This document shows positions 23,421 through 35,039 of a stretch of 64,000 nucleotides of DNA, in pieces (within the stretch, counting starts at the first letter, position 1; each line of letters begins with the position of its first letter). This stretch comes from Ichthyophis bannanicus (lineage: Eukaryota; Chordata; Amphibia; Gymnophiona; Ichthyophiidae). The translations under genes were made by a program, and so were the position numbers. A model generated the notes under the pieces. That model saw only the letters and a program-made list of their open reading frames with translations. It was not told where the DNA came from and ran no database searches. The DNA lies in contig CM066036.1 in assembly GCA_033557465.1 (NCBI GenBank), positions 720,949,828 to 721,013,827 on the forward strand. The letters run 5' to 3'.

Positions 23421-23521
23421 TGAGAGTGCGTTTGCTAGTAGAGATAATTAAAATAAAAATAAAATGCCTCCTAAAGCAATCTTCCCCATAATAGGTAATG
23501 CCTCAGCCAGCCTTCTTCATT

Positions 23522-23594
23522 GGGCACAGTGGGGGATTGAACCCATGAACCCTGCACCATTGGTCAGTGTCTTAACCATTGTACTGTGGCTCTG
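23522..23594 (-). repeat. tRNA-like module (copy C, sixth)
   Basis: Minus strand: AGTACAATGGTTAAGACACTG and GGGTTCAATCCC, a close B-box match. Nearly identical to the E units at 36842 and 37303. Confidence 0.6.
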
Positions 23595-23710
23595 TTTCTG
23601 TGCTTGCACATCAGCGCGCAACTTTCTCATGCGCTAATGTGCGGGGCACATGAGCGCAGCGCACATTAGCGCATGATTAATCCCGGTTTTGCTTTTTTTC
23701 TGACTGAAAC

Positions 23711-23727
23711 GCCCACTCCTTATATGG
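23711..23727 (-). promoter_or_regulatory. Subterminal CArG/TATA-like motif (copy C)
   Basis: Minus strand: CCATATAAGG then AGTGGGC, 54 bp inside the end that corresponds to the family left end. Same spacing as in E. Confidence 0.45.
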
Positions 23728-23789
23728 CATCCGCACACTAGCACGGCGCGCACCCTAACGGGGTTTTAGTAAACATACCCCTTAGACTA

Positions 23790-24215
23790 ATGCATGTTAC
23801 AAGGTGCCTTATAAGGCACCTTACAAGGCACATTGCAAGGCACCTTATAAGGCGCCCTATAAGGCACCTTGTAAGGTGCCTTATAAGTAAGGTGCCTTGC
23901 TAGGTGCCCTATAAGGTGCCTTATAAGGTGCCTTATAAGGCGCATTGTAAGGTGCCTTGTAAGGTGCCCTATAAGTAAGGTGCCTTATAAGGTGCCTTGT
24001 AAGGTGGCTTATAAGTAAGGTGCCTTGTAAGGTGCCTCATAAGGCGCTTTGTAAGGCACCCTATAGGGCTCCTTAGGCTAAGTACCATATTAGGCACCCC
24101 TGGACAAGGCACCTTAGAAGGCACCCAGGGTTATGGAACCATAGGTTAAGGTGCCCTAACAATGTTACGGTGCCCTAGGTTAGTGTGTCCTAAGGGCTGC
24201 AAGGTGCTTCAGGTT
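23790..24215. repeat. Palindromic GGTGCCTTATAAGGCACC array (copy D)
   Basis: Longest array in the window. About 25 units of AAGGTGCCTTATAAGG and variants run through 23800-24080 and then grade into degenerate GGTGCC words. Some units carry a TAAGTAAGG spacer, a sign of local unit duplication. Confidence 0.85.
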
Positions 24216-24767
24216 GACATGCATGACCTGTGAGGCATAGAAACAGATGTAACCCTAACACTGGATAGAGCACCGAGGAAAGCAATGAGCAGGTGATGGA
24301 AGGAGGGAGAGCTGGGAGCTGCTGGACCTGCCATATCTGCGGGCATCCCATGTGGCTGCCAGTACTGTTGACAAACATGTCGGGGCAACTGTACCACAGC
24401 ACAGGGTGTTGGCAATGTAAAGTACTGGAAAGACAGTGGGTGGCAGATGATGGGAATACATGTCCCCCAGTGGAGGAGGAGGTGACAGGCTAGTTACAAT
24501 GATGGGTGGATAGAGGAGTGCTGGTGCCATGCAGATCAGGCACAGGTGAGGCAAGCACAAAGAGGCACAATGCAGGAAAGGGTACCAGCGCAGGACATGG
24601 GGTTGCAGCCTGCACAGGAAGACAGGACTCTACACAGCTGACAGAAGCAGATAGATGGACTAAAGGATAGTTGGCAACTGTGGTGAGGGTAATATGGGCT
24701 GGCAGTTTGGATCTGTTATAGGCATGCAAAATATCTGAGTTGGACAGGCATGAAAAGGGAGAACAAT

Positions 24768-24834
24768 GAGGAATTGAACCCATGACCACTGTTTAGAATG
24801 TCATTATACTAACCAGTAGGCTATACCTCTATGG
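24768..24834 (-). repeat. tRNA-like module (copy D, first)
   Basis: Minus strand: TAGCCTACTGGTTAGTAT A-box region and GGGTTCAATTCC B box. Counterpart of 7984-8050 in B. Confidence 0.55.
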
Positions 24835-25895
24835 CTTGTTGCATGGCAATGGCTGGGTACAGAAGGACTGCAGGTCACTGCACAAACCGTCTGCTCTTTG
24901 TGCCAGGATAGGGTAACCCCACCAGCACCCATGATGCAATGTACATGCAGAATAGAGGTCTACAGCTGATCACCAAATGGGGTCTGCACCTCTCCGGTAC
25001 TGCAGCATGGTAAGACGGACTGACAGTGAATGATACTGGCACAGAGTAGCCACAGACCATGCCATTGTGCAGGTTCTGTGTTCACCCTAAGGGTTAGGAT
25101 GTGTGCCCAGCACTAGGTCTGCAGTACATGTGGTGCTAGAGATAGGTCCTGCTGAACATCCCCATCATTACCAGTGTGTGACAGGTGTTCCTAGCAGTGC
25201 AACTGGAACTACTTCTGTGTCCTTCAGTCACATGTGGCCCTGTGGGGCCAGACACTACCCAGATTACTGTGTACCCACTGTTAAGGTCTGGCTGCCATGG
25301 CCACCTGTTATCAGGGTGTCTAGACTCGCATGAGGTGGATGTAACACTGCCTCTATGGGTCAAAGTGGTATACACTACATACCCAAAAGGACCCACAACC
25401 ACCCATTTTGTAGGTGAGGGAATGGAGGGACAGGTGCCTGAGCCCTGAGAAATGGCTGTAGGACCAGCAACCACAGTCCTGCTAGCAAAAGACAGCCCTC
25501 CAGGGCTGGTGGGGCAGAGCCATAACCTGTGACTGTGGCAAACCAGCAGTAATGCTGGGGGTAGGCTGGGGAAACTTCAACTGCCTCATGCCACCATCTG
25601 CCATTCATCAGCAGATAGCACAGTCAGACTGCATTTGCAGAACCCTACAAGGTGTTCCAACCATGCACAATCTAACTGCAGACAGTCCACAGTGCATTCT
25701 CACAGAGGAACTATGTGCACTGAGCAGATAACTCACTGATTGGCCCCCAGCACTGGGAACACACAGGTATCACATGGACAGAGGGGGGAAAGAGATGAGG
25801 GGCAGGGGGCAGATAATGTAGAGCACTACATGGGAACATAGACATGCCATGGTCACTGCTTGGTCAGAGTGAGTTTCCTCCCAGCATGACATGCT

Positions 25896-26078
25896 GTGGC
25901 CACCCTGTCCATGCAGGCGGTGGTCGGGCACTACAGTGTCCCAGCCATTGCCCCACACCCAGTGAAGATGCATCCTGGCCAATCCGCCCTGTCCAGGCCA
26001 TACCCACAGTACCTTGCTCCTCATTATGCACATATTCAGGCTAACGCTGGTAACAGTGGGGCATTGTGGGCCCAGTGA
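25896..26078 (+). other. Conserved internal block with open frame (copy D)
   Basis: A 60-codon frame contains HPVKMHPGQSAL and PYPQYLAPHYA, the same frame as in B at 9028-9246. No recognised domain. It is the best place to look for a remnant of an ancestral exon. Confidence 0.35.
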
Positions 26079-26404
26079 GGTGTGGGCAGCCACAGAACAA
26101 TGGATAGACACACATACATACACACTCCTATTGCAGCATTGTGCAAAGATAGGGGTGGTTGGCAGCCCTGCCCGTCACGCTGGTCCTGATCACAGTGCCG
26201 ACACTGATAAACTGTGCAGGAGGTAGTAGTATCGCTCTGGTGATAAATGCAGCTCGGTGCTGGAGCCAACAGTCTGACTCTCCATGCAAATTTGAATTGT
26301 GGAGCCTGTGTGAGTGGGTGTTTGTACCCCTGTTCGCCGATGCTTTGAGCTTTGCACATGTTGCTGTTGTATCTGCATAGTAGGGTAAAATATGGGGACA
26401 TGCT

Positions 26405-26476
26405 CTGCAGGATCCACACCTGTGACCCTCTGCTAATGGACACACTGGCTGAGTGTACTGCACCACGCTGTTGCCA
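26405..26476 (-). repeat. Degenerate tRNA-like module (copy D, second)
   Basis: The A-box side matches the B unit at 9581-9657, but the B box lost about 14 bases, which leaves only GATCCACACCTGTGAC. Confidence 0.45.
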
Positions 26477-27199
26477 CAGATGCACAGTAGTCCCTGGAGC
26501 TACCTGTACCTTTCCTCAGCCAGACCTTTTATGTTGCACTGCTCACCACGTACTGGTACAGGGCATGGCCTAGGTCCACTGCAGGCAGGTGCCACTGCCC
26601 CCTCCAGCATGGGCACACACACCCCTGCCATGCTGACATGACCATATGTTGTCGGTGCTGGTAGTGCGCAGTCCCAGGCCATCCACTGTGTGGGTAGGCA
26701 GTTGCCTATGGAGTGGGGTCTGGGTTGGGGAGGCATACATGGGCATCCTCACATCCGCCCCATCACCGCCTGCCAATATTCTATCCCTTCCGCTGGGGGA
26801 ATGTCAGGTCAGTGCCCTGGCAACTGTTAGCTAGGGTGGACCAGGTAGATGTAGGTGGATTGTGTTTGGCCTTTGTCAGCTGCTGTCTTGTTGATGTCCG
26901 GTTTCTATGTTCCTATGTGCCACCTAGGCGGCTGCCTAGTCCACCCTGTGCCCCAGCTGCCCCCACTAGATGTCCCGCCTGCAGCCTCCTATGCCCCATT
27001 TGCACCATCACCATAGTGGCCTGTCATACGTGGGCACTATGCTGTTGCTGCAAATGGAGCAATACTATCACCTTTCTTGGGCTCACTGCCTATGCTGTAC
27101 ATTGCTGACACTGACATAGTTTCTCTCTCTTCCAAATGTGTGCTAACACCAGGTTTTCACTTGTGGTAAGATTCAGCCCTTCAGTTCCCCGCGTTAGTG

Positions 27200-27390
27200 T
27201 GACAGGGGCCTCTCCACGCCCACTCCCCACCCATTGACGCCTTCTCTCCGCCCTCTCTCCACCCTCTGCGGGACTTACCACAGCCGGGAATGCTAGCGCA
27301 TGCTATGTAACGTTAACGCGCGTTAACGTAACGTTTGCACGCATTAACGTTACCTAACGTGCATTAACATAGCATCTGCTATGGTAACGC
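27200..27390. repeat. 3' subterminal region of copy D
   Basis: CTCTCCACGCCCACTCCCC and CTCTCCGCCCTCTCTCC at 27208-27265, then GTTAACGCGCGTTAACG and TGCACGCATTAACG palindromic words at 27305-27370. Confidence 0.6.
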
Positions 27391-27510
27391 AGTTTAGTAA
27401 ACATACCCCTAAGAATAGATTTGAATTAGGTGCACCCAGTAATGGATAGCCAGTGCAAGTGTTTAAGTAAGGGAGCTGTGTGATCAGTCTTGTGTGCATT
27501 GGTACCTTGG

Positions 27511-27641
27511 TCTGACCCAGTATGGCATATCTTATGTTCTTATGCTAGGTACGTATGACCTAGATTGGCCACTGTTGGAAACAGGATACTGGGCTTGATG
27601 GACCTTGGTCTGACCCAGTATGGCATATCTTATGTTCTTAT
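27511..27641 (+). repeat. CR1 3' tails, two in tandem
   Basis: GACCCAGTATGGCATATC occurs twice (27522 on and 27612 on), each followed by TTATGTTCTTAT, the 8-base terminal repeat of this CR1 family. It is the same tail as at 48500-48548 and 51920-51962. Confidence 0.7.
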
Positions 27642-28513
27642 TGCAGAGGGTGCAGGCTGCTGTATTAAGGGCAAGTTGGAGAGGATGAATTGCAGACTTT
27701 GGTAGGTCTTGAAGGATGAGATTGCAGTAATCTAGATGAAGGAAGAAAAGAACTGTACGGAAATCTTGATGTCTGAAAAGAGGCTTGAGGCATTGTATAG
27801 TTTCAAGCTTGTAGTAAATAGTTTTGGCAGTGTTTTTGATGTGTGTAGAGAAGGATAGGTGTTGATCAAGGCTGACACCTAGATAACACATCTCTTGTTT
27901 TACATAAAGTTGAGTTTCAACTAATATAACAGTATCCAGAATAAAATTGCTGTCTCTAGTGATGTATAGGGCTTCTGTCTTTTTGATGTTTATGGTCATG
28001 TTGTGAGTAGCAAGCCATGATCTAATGCTGGAGAAGCAGTTTGTTAAGTTTGTGATATCATGGTTGAGCGTATTGATAGGTGCATAAATCATAATGCCAT
28101 CAGCATATATATGGTAATAGACATTGAATGAATATGATAAATATTAATGCCGAAAGAGCTTGGGGAACTCCATTTTCTTGGGTGTAAGGTATTGATTTTG
28201 TTGAACCTGATTTTACCTGAAGTTGTCTGTTTGAAAAGTAGGATATGAACCATTTCAGAGGAGTTTCTGCTATTCCAATTGCTTGCAGCCTCTTGATAAT
28301 TAGGGCACAAGGAATTCAGTCAAATGCTGCTTTGATATCCAGGAAAATAGGTAAAATCCTGTATTAGGTTTGTTTGTACCTGTTAACTTCTCTAGGAGTG
28401 TTGTCATGAGGGATTCCATACCGTGGTGGGGTCAAAAGCCATATTGTTGGGGATCAAGTGGAGTGTGAGTCTATATGGTCCTGGAGTTGGCAGAGTACCT
28501 TTTTTTTCAATTA

Positions 28514-28724
28514 CAGCAATAGGATAAAATCAAAATAAATTGAACTATCTAATTTCTCAACAAATAGGGGTGTTCTACATGGAGCGGTGGGTTCACCCCT
28601 AAACAAAGACATGGGGAGGGGTGGCCTGCACAGAGCGGCAGGTGCACCTACTCTTGCCAGCTTACTGGGCAGACTAGATGGTCCTTACTGGTCTTTATCT
28701 GACGTCATTTACTATGTTACTGTG
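28514..28724 (+). mobile_element. Second CR1-like 3' fragment with target duplication
   Basis: The end reads GGTCTTTATCTGACGTCATT then ACTATGTTACTG, a different tail from the main CR1 family. TTTTCAATTA flanks both sides (28504-28513, 28725-28734), a 10-base duplication that supports a separate insertion into the L2-like LINE. Confidence 0.65.
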
Positions 28725-29125
28725 TTTTCAATTATCTTGGTGATTGAAGGGAGGCTGGCTATGGGTCTGTATGATGTTGGCTGGTTGATGTTATTGTTGG
28801 TTCCCTTTCCCACAGGGCTGATTGTGGCCATTTTGAGTTCAAGCAGAATATATCTGTGTCTTAAGGAATGTTGGGTGATCCTAAGGATTGTTGGTGTGAG
28901 TTTTTGTTTGATGACCTTTATAAAGCTGACTGGGCATGGTTCACGGGGAGATGTTGTTGTGTTGATGTTGGAGATGGTTTCTTTTATTTCTTTTATGTGG
29001 TCAGGTGTTACTATTGAGAATGATTGCCATTTATGCTGTGAGCTTGCTAATTCATATGGTAGTACATTTATAGGAGTACCCATGTAGGTATTGCTGGGAA
29101 AAGTGCTACTAAGCACCTGTGGGAC

Positions 29126-29395
29126 TAGAAAGTGCTGGGGAGGAGTGGTCTAGTGGTTGGGGCAAGTTACCTCAGGCCAGAAGGTCAGGGTTCAAATCCC
29201 ACTAGAGGGCAGCAACCTTGAGTCAGAAGGACTGGGGTTTCTAGTCCTACAGGTGCTCCTTGTGGTCTTGGGCAAGCCACTTAACCCTCCATTGCCAATG
29301 TTCCCTGTAAAATTGTTATTTCCAAGTTATAATGCCATGTTCAATGTAAACCACCTTGATGTCATGAAAGGCAGTATATAAGAAATGTTAAATAA
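29126..29395 (+). mobile_element. tRNA-derived SINE
   Basis: The head has A box GTGGTCTAGTGGTTGG and B box GGTTCAAATCCC. The body has CTTGGGCAAGCCACTTAACC, and the tail reads AAACCACCTTGATGTCATG then GTATATAAGAAATGTTAAAT. The layout of tRNA head, conserved core and LINE-like tail is that of V/MIR-type SINEs. No clear target duplication. Confidence 0.75.
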
Positions 29396-29639
29396 AGAAG
29401 TTAGGGTTTGGAAGTAGTTTGCCATTTCTTGTGAGGAGAGAGGTATACTTTACGTCTGCTGGGAAGTGTTTTTTTGTGAGGGATTTTCAGTTAGAAGACA
29501 GCTTGCACCATACATTGAACTAATTACTGTAGTGTTTGCATTAAGTTAATTGAAAGGACAGTCTCCTGCATTTGTCCATGCAACACTGCCGATGCCTTTG
29601 CACTGTATGACTGATCTTTCCACTTAATACTATTAATAC

Positions 29640-32600
29640 TGTTAAGATGATTCTTATATTAATTCTTCTGCTTCTCCCTCCATCTCTTCTCTTCTCGGGG
29701 CTCCACATTATTTTTTCTTTTTCTTTTTGTCACTTCCTAACCTTCTTCCCTCATACCAACTTCCTCTTACCCCCTCCTTATTACCCTCTCTCGTCTCTGC
29801 TTATCTTTTCCTCAATCTTGTCTTCCTCCCTTTCCTCAGCTCTTGAACACCACCTTTTTTTCCCCTTTTATTTGTCCCTCCCCCTCCTCTCTTAAAATAC
29901 CACATCCTCATTTTTGCCATTCCGTCTCTGCTCTGCCTCACACTTTTCTCCTCCTTCTCCTTTCTTCTGGTGACATTAACCCCCCCCCCCCCTGCTCGCC
30001 CCCCTCCAGACTATTCTTTCACTTTCATTCCTCTCTCAGCCATTCTAATATTATCTATATTCCCTTCCTATCCCCCTCCTCTCTCCTTTTTTCTTGTGCA
30101 TTATGGAATGTTCATTCCATTTCTAATAAACTCCTCTTTACTCATGACCTTTTCATTTCTAACTCCTTCAGTCTTCTAGCTCTTACTGAAACCTGGCTTT
30201 CCCCAATGACACTGCTTCAGTTGCTGCCCTCTATCATGGTGGATACTAATTTTCCCACACTCTATGTGCCACTGGCTATGGTGATGGTGTTGGGTTTCTG
30301 CTTTCTCCGTTCTGTCAATTTCAATCCCTCCCTCCTACCTCTGTCTCACTCCTTTTCCTCCTTTGAAGTCCATTTCATCCACCTTTTTAATCCATTACCT
30401 CTCCGGATAGCTGCTATTTATAGACCCCTGATAAGTCCAGCTCTACCTTTCTCACTGACTTTAACTCCTGGCTCTCCCTTTTTCTAGATTCTTCTTCCCC
30501 CTCAATTATTCTTGGTGACTTCAGTATTCATGTTGATAACCTTCTGACCCCTATACTTCTAAACTCCTTTCCCTTACTTCCTCTTTCAATCTCCAACTTG
30601 GCTGTTCTGCTCCTACTCATCAGCATGGTCACTTCCTTGATTTTGTTTTCTTCTCTGTTTACCCTCCAGTTTCCGTACTTCAGTTCTTCCCTTATCTGAT
30701 TATCACCTCCTAAATTTCACACGTCATCACTCCCCATCTCAACCCCGCTCTGTCTCCTCCTACCTGTTTAGGAATCTTTATGCTATTGCTCCATTGACTC
30801 TTTCCACTATTGTCTCATCACCTCTTTCTTCCGTTTTGTCTTCTAAATCTGTTGATGAGGCTATAGTATCCTGTAATACTGCCCTCTCCTCTGATGGAGA
30901 TACGTCTGTTCCACCCATCCCATATTCTGTGAGATGCACTATTTCCCAGCCCTGGTTGTCCTCAGCTAACCGCTATCTCTGCTCCTGTGCCTGCTCAGCT
31001 GAGTGAATTTGGCTCAAATCTCGCTCCCTTTCCATCTTTCTTCACTTAAAATTCATGTTTATCTCCTTCCAGTCAGCCTTAGCATTCGCCAAGCAAAACT
31101 ACTATATCCACCTGACTACTTTTCTTGCCACTGACCCCCACTGTCTTTTCTCTTAACTCTCTCCTCAAGGTGCCTCCCCCTTTGACCCCCATTCTCTTTC
31201 TGCCCAAACTCTAGCTGATTTTTTTCATAACAAAATCCACAAGACTACACTTCAGCTCAACACTAGAATAACTTCATCCCCTCTTCCTCCACCTCAATAC
31301 CAACATTTCCCATCATTGTCTATTACCCTTTCATCCTTTCCCATGATCTCTGAAGATGAAACCTCTCATTTTCTTTCCTCCTCCAAACTTACTACTTGCT
31401 CTTTTGATCCTATCCCCATCCATCTCCTTAACTCCATTTCCTCCTCTGTCATCCCTTCCATCTCACATATTCTCAACCTCTCCCTATTCACTGCTACTGT
31501 CCCTGCAGCCTTCAAGCATAGTATGGTCATACCCCTACTCAAGAGACCTTCTCTTGATCCTAGCTCTCCTTCTAATTATTGTCCCATCTCCCTTCTTCCC
31601 TTCGTTTCCAGACATCTTGAGTGTGCAGTCCTCCACTATTGCCTTGAATTTCTTTCCTCTCAAGTCCTTCTGGATCCTTTTCAGTCTGGCTTTTGTCCCT
31701 TACATTCTACAGAAACAACACTTGACAGAATATCCAGTGACTTGTTCCTGGCTAAATCTAAGGGCTTCTACTCTATCCTAATCCTTCTTGACTTTTCTGC
31801 TGCTTTTGATACTGCTGACCACCACCTTCTCCTTGACACTTTTTCCTCATTTGTTTTAGGGGTTCTGCCCTGTTCTGGTTCTCTTCTTATCTCTCCCATT
31901 GCTCTTTCAGTGTTTGTTCTGGTGGCTCCTCCTCTACTTCTATCCCACTCTTAGTTGCTGTACCCCAAGGGTCTGTTCTGGGCCCTCTCCTTTTCTCTCT
32001 CTGCACCCAGTCCCTTGGTGCTCTCATCGTCTCCCATAGATTTTGGTATCATTTTTATGTTGATGATTCTTAGATCTATCTTTCTACACCTGATATTTCT
32101 CTGACACTCCAGGCCCATATCTCTGCCTGTCTCTCTGACATTGCCCCTGGATGCCTCATTGCCATTTGAAATTAATCATGGACAAAGCCAAACTTCTTAT
32201 TTGTCCACCTAAACCTTCTTATCTGCTTCCTCCTTTCTCTATCTCTGTTGATAACACTCTTCTACTTCCTGATTCCTCAGTCTGTAACCTTGGTGTCATT
32301 TTTGACTCCTTTCTTTCCTTCTCACATATCCAACAGGTAGCTAAAACATGTCCTTTCTTTCTCTATAACATTAACAAAATTTGTCCCTTCCTTTCTGAAC
32401 ACACTATTAAACACTTGTCTACTCCCTAATTACTTCCCATCTTGACTACTGCAACCTCCTTCTTACTGGTCTCCCTCTGAATCATATCTCACCCCTTCAA
32501 TCTATTCAAACCTCTGCTGCACAACTAATCTTTTGCCAGCCTTGATTTACTCATATAACCCTTCTTCTCAAGTCACTTCATTGGCTTCCCTTCCATTTCA

Positions 32601-33057
32601 ATATCCAATTCAAACTTCTCCTTCTGACCTTTAAATAAATTCATTATTCAGCTCCTCATATCTTTCCTCTCTCCTCTCCCCGTACACCCCTACTCATGAA
32701 TTTCACTCTTCTACTGTCTTGATCCTCTCTTTGCCTGTTTCTTCCACTGCTAACTCCAGACTTTGGTCCTTTCACCTTGCTGCTCCTTATGCCTGGTACA
32801 CAATTAGTCTGTATGTCAGGCTTCATCTCTGTCCTTTTTCAAATCTATGCTAAAGGCTCACCTCCTTGAGGCTGCTTTTTTGGATCCTGATCCCTTAGTC
32901 CCTTGTGTCTCCTTATCCTTCCCTATTCTATCCTTATTCCTATCTTTTGTCTTGTCTGTCTTAATTAGATTGTAAGCTCTGAAGAATAGGGACTGTCTCT
33001 ATCTATGTTTGTACAGCGCTGTATATGCACTTTATAAATGCTTACTAGTAGTAGTAG
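29640..33057 (+). pseudogene. Nearly complete but decayed L2 LINE
   Basis: A CT-rich start (29640-29990) is followed by an endonuclease remnant in the frame 29843-30487 (LLALTETWLS near 30174-30205, with NVHSISNK before it) and reverse-transcriptase pieces in 31316-31954 (SNYCPISLLPF, FQSGFCPLHSTET, LLDFSAAFDTADHHLLLDT). The RT active-site region near 32050 reads as FYVDDS with a stop directly after it. 32151-32429 holds the thumb region. Later frames include HLDYCN-like and FKSMLKAHL-like remains. The end GTACAGCGCTGTATATGC then TAGTAGTAG is typical of L2. Many stops and frameshifts; not active. Confidence 0.85.
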
Positions 33058-33109
33058 AGGGTGCAGAGAAGACAGCACTCCATCATCCCCAGCATGGAGC
33101 ACAATTTCA

Positions 33110-33186
33110 ATGATATCAGTGTTGAGATTGAAACCCTTGATGCCTTGTCCTTACCCACTGCTCTAACCAGTAGGCTATTCTAAATG
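33110..33186 (-). repeat. SINE head fragment, antisense
   Basis: Minus strand: TAGCCTACTGGTTAGAGCAG A box and GGGTTTCAATCTC B-box region. The head resembles the tRNA-like module of B and D. Confidence 0.5.
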
Positions 33187-34079
33187 TCTAGCTTCTAAAA
33201 TACTATTCTGGGGAGATGCCTCCACATATGTCCATATCGAGCATGTCCACATTTGTAAAATCATGTTTGCACCTGGACATGCCTGCTTTCTTTTTTTGCA
33301 AACATTCTGGCTTGGACATCCTTTCTAAAATTCCCCCCAAAATGTGGAGAGGGTGGCAATATTCTCCATCACTCCTTGGAAAGTCCTGAGTTATCTGTAT
33401 AGTGGAACTGAATATTGCCGCTATATGATCGATGGCTCTGCCTCCACTTTGACAACCAAGTGCCCTGGCGCCATATGGACACTGCCAAAAGTTTCTGTAA
33501 GGATATTTAGTGGCACTATCTATATAGTGCAATTGAATATCTCAGTCAGAGACACTTAGAGGTCTATTCTGTAACATGAATAGCAAGGAAGGACATCCTG
33601 TCGGGTCCTGACCTACATGTACAGGCCTAGATGGGATTCTGATCCTGCGGGGGCTAGACATGCCCCATGGGATCAGAATTCCATCTATCTCTGTTCATCC
33701 AGTTCTGACCAGACACACAGAGGTCTGGGATACACATCTTAGAATATGCCTCTTATTTGATTAGCAATTCTTCTAACTTATAACTATGAGTTATCAACTG
33801 CATGATGTATATAGTTTAATTCTAACTTTATTCTTACTTTATTCATTGTTATAATGTATATTCACATAGAGGCCAATTTAGTTCTGAGCCCCTCCTGCCT
33901 GTCCAGACATCCAGAATCTGGACGGGCTAGATATGAACCTGATTCTAATCCCACGGTGAGTAAACATCCCCACAGGATTAGAATCAGGTGCATCCAGCCT
34001 GGATAGGATGGCCGTACACCGATTCTGTTCTACCAGACATCTAGACAGGTACCCAGCTAGCCCAGCCAGGCTCCTGCAT
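33187..34079. other. Non-coding stretch with fold-back sequences
   Basis: No gene. 33200-33560 is unrecognised. Two related hairpins follow: 33625-33690 (GATGGGATTCTGATCC against its complement) and 33925-33995 (CCTGATTCTAATCC against GGATTAGAATCAGG). Confidence 0.5.
33930..33992. repeat. Hairpin ACCTGATTCTAATCC / GGATTAGAATCAGGTG
   Basis: Arms of about 16 bases with a loop of about 30. The variant at 33628-33685 suggests two members of a small fold-back family. Confidence 0.6.
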
Positions 34080-35029
34080 GTAGCCTGTGATGAGGAGAGT
34101 ATGGCTGAGCCCATGGAATTGGAAGAAAATCAGTCATTTACCTTTAAAGAGACAGGCAAGGAATCAGTAGCTCTCAAACTGCAGGCAGAGAAAAAAAACA
34201 CGCAGCTACTGAGGACAGGACACACCCAAGCTCTGTTAATCCAAGGGCAGGCTTGGAAATTAATGATGGATACCTGGGTGAAGAGGAGTGCACGGTAGTT
34301 CAGAGACACTCTTATAAACCCAGGGAAATATTGGAGGAAGAAACGGTCAGAGAGAACAGCCAGAGAGAGGGCAACAGGAATAGGAGTACCAGGACGAGGC
34401 AGCATACACAGCAGCATGCTGGAAAGAAAGATACAGGAAACCAGCACTCGAGAGAGCTGAGCAGGGAGAACACTGGAGAATTCAGTGGGGAGAGAAGCAC
34501 CAGAGAAAGGCCCAGAGAGTTCACCGTGGAAGAGAGCGGTGGAAACTTCTGAGGGAATATTAGAGGTGAAAGCCCTAGTCAGAAGGAAAGCCAGGATTGC
34601 AGGGAAACTGCAATTGGTTTTAAAACTAGGAGAGCTGTGCCAGAGAGAAGTGCTGATAAGGGTCAGGCTACAGTGCCAACCGTTCCTGAACCAGCTAAAG
34701 AGCTGCAACTTCCAAAAAGGTGCATGAATAAAAGGGTAGCCAAAAGTGCCGTAAACCAGTTAGAGGCATTGTGTCATTTGATGCAAGAAAAGAATCTCCA
34801 CGTTCCTGGTGGAAATCCTGTGCATAGGGAAAAGCCTCAGTGGAGAAAGGTTCTGGAACTTTTAGAGAATATTAAGCCTGAAGTTTTTCATGTTGGCTTA
34901 AAGCCAGATTTACCGGACACAGGTCCTGAGGAAATGCAGATAGACTATTATGAATCTGATGAGGCATCTGAAGATTCAGTAATGGATTGTTCTCTGTGCC
35001 AGAAGGCGGAATACAAAGTTATTGGATAA
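34080..35029 (+). pseudogene. Gypsy-like ORF remnant with MDCSL tail
   Basis: Overlapping frames (34008-34298, 34253-34552, 34485-34727, 34637-35029) look like one charged, lysine- and glutamate-rich ORF broken by frameshifts. The start MAEPMELEE is at about 34102. The last frame ends in an acidic stretch followed by VMDCSL. The gypsy ORF at 43887-46157 ends with a similar M-x-I-D, acidic, then YMDCSL arrangement. No protease, RT or integrase is visible, so it is probably the 3' coding end of a related, non-autonomous LTR element. Confidence 0.5.
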
Positions 35030-35039
35030 AAGAAGGGAA

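Larger units (their letters stand above)
17927..23781 (-). mobile_element. Long non-coding TIR element, copy C, nested in D
   Basis: Ends are GGGGTATGTTTACTAAACTG and TTTTAGTAAACATACCCC with a perfect TTA duplication (17924-17926, 23782-23784). The 5855-bp element lies in reverse relative to the other five. Its right end matches the left end of E (ACCCCGTTAGGGTGCGCG against ACCCCGGTAAGGTGCAGG), so C and E form a subfamily. It has six tRNA-like modules, three palindromic tracts, the hAT MITE and a LINE insertion at 19425-20054. Copy B has the uninterrupted site, which proves the insertion boundary. Confidence 0.85.
17791..27409 (+). mobile_element. Long non-coding TIR element, copy D (hosts copy C)
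   Basis: Ends are GGGGTATGTTTACTAAACCG and CAGTTTAGTAAACATACCCC with a perfect TAA duplication (17788-17790, 27410-27412). Without C and one TTA it is about 3.76 kb, close to B in size and order: subterminal motif, palindromic array, reverse tRNA-like module at 24768, conserved block at 25896, degenerate module near 26405, C-rich stretch, CpG palindromes. It lacks the hAT MITE. It interrupts an L2-like LINE whose protein continues across the gap. Confidence 0.85.
27413..29120 (-). pseudogene. L2-like LINE, 5' part (minus strand), split by element D
   Basis: Two frames carry reverse-transcriptase pieces. 28712-29116 has the YRPIASLPSITKIIE motif of the RT N-terminal region; 27532-28092 has NIKKTEALYI, YLGVSLDQHLSF and HLDYCN, which belong to the thumb region of L2-type RTs. 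Frames are broken by stops, two CR1 tails (27511-27641) and a CR1-like fragment (28514-28724). The reading continues as LHWLSITG near 27440 and, after removal of element D, at 17787. Non-functional. Confidence 0.75.

Noticed and set aside
23790..24215. CRISPR array
   Set aside because: The repeats are short, palindromic and contiguous, without unique spacers, and the window is eukaryotic.
28587..29087. 166-residue hydrophobic plus-strand ORF as a membrane protein
   Set aside because: It is antisense to L2-like LINE reverse-transcriptase sequence.
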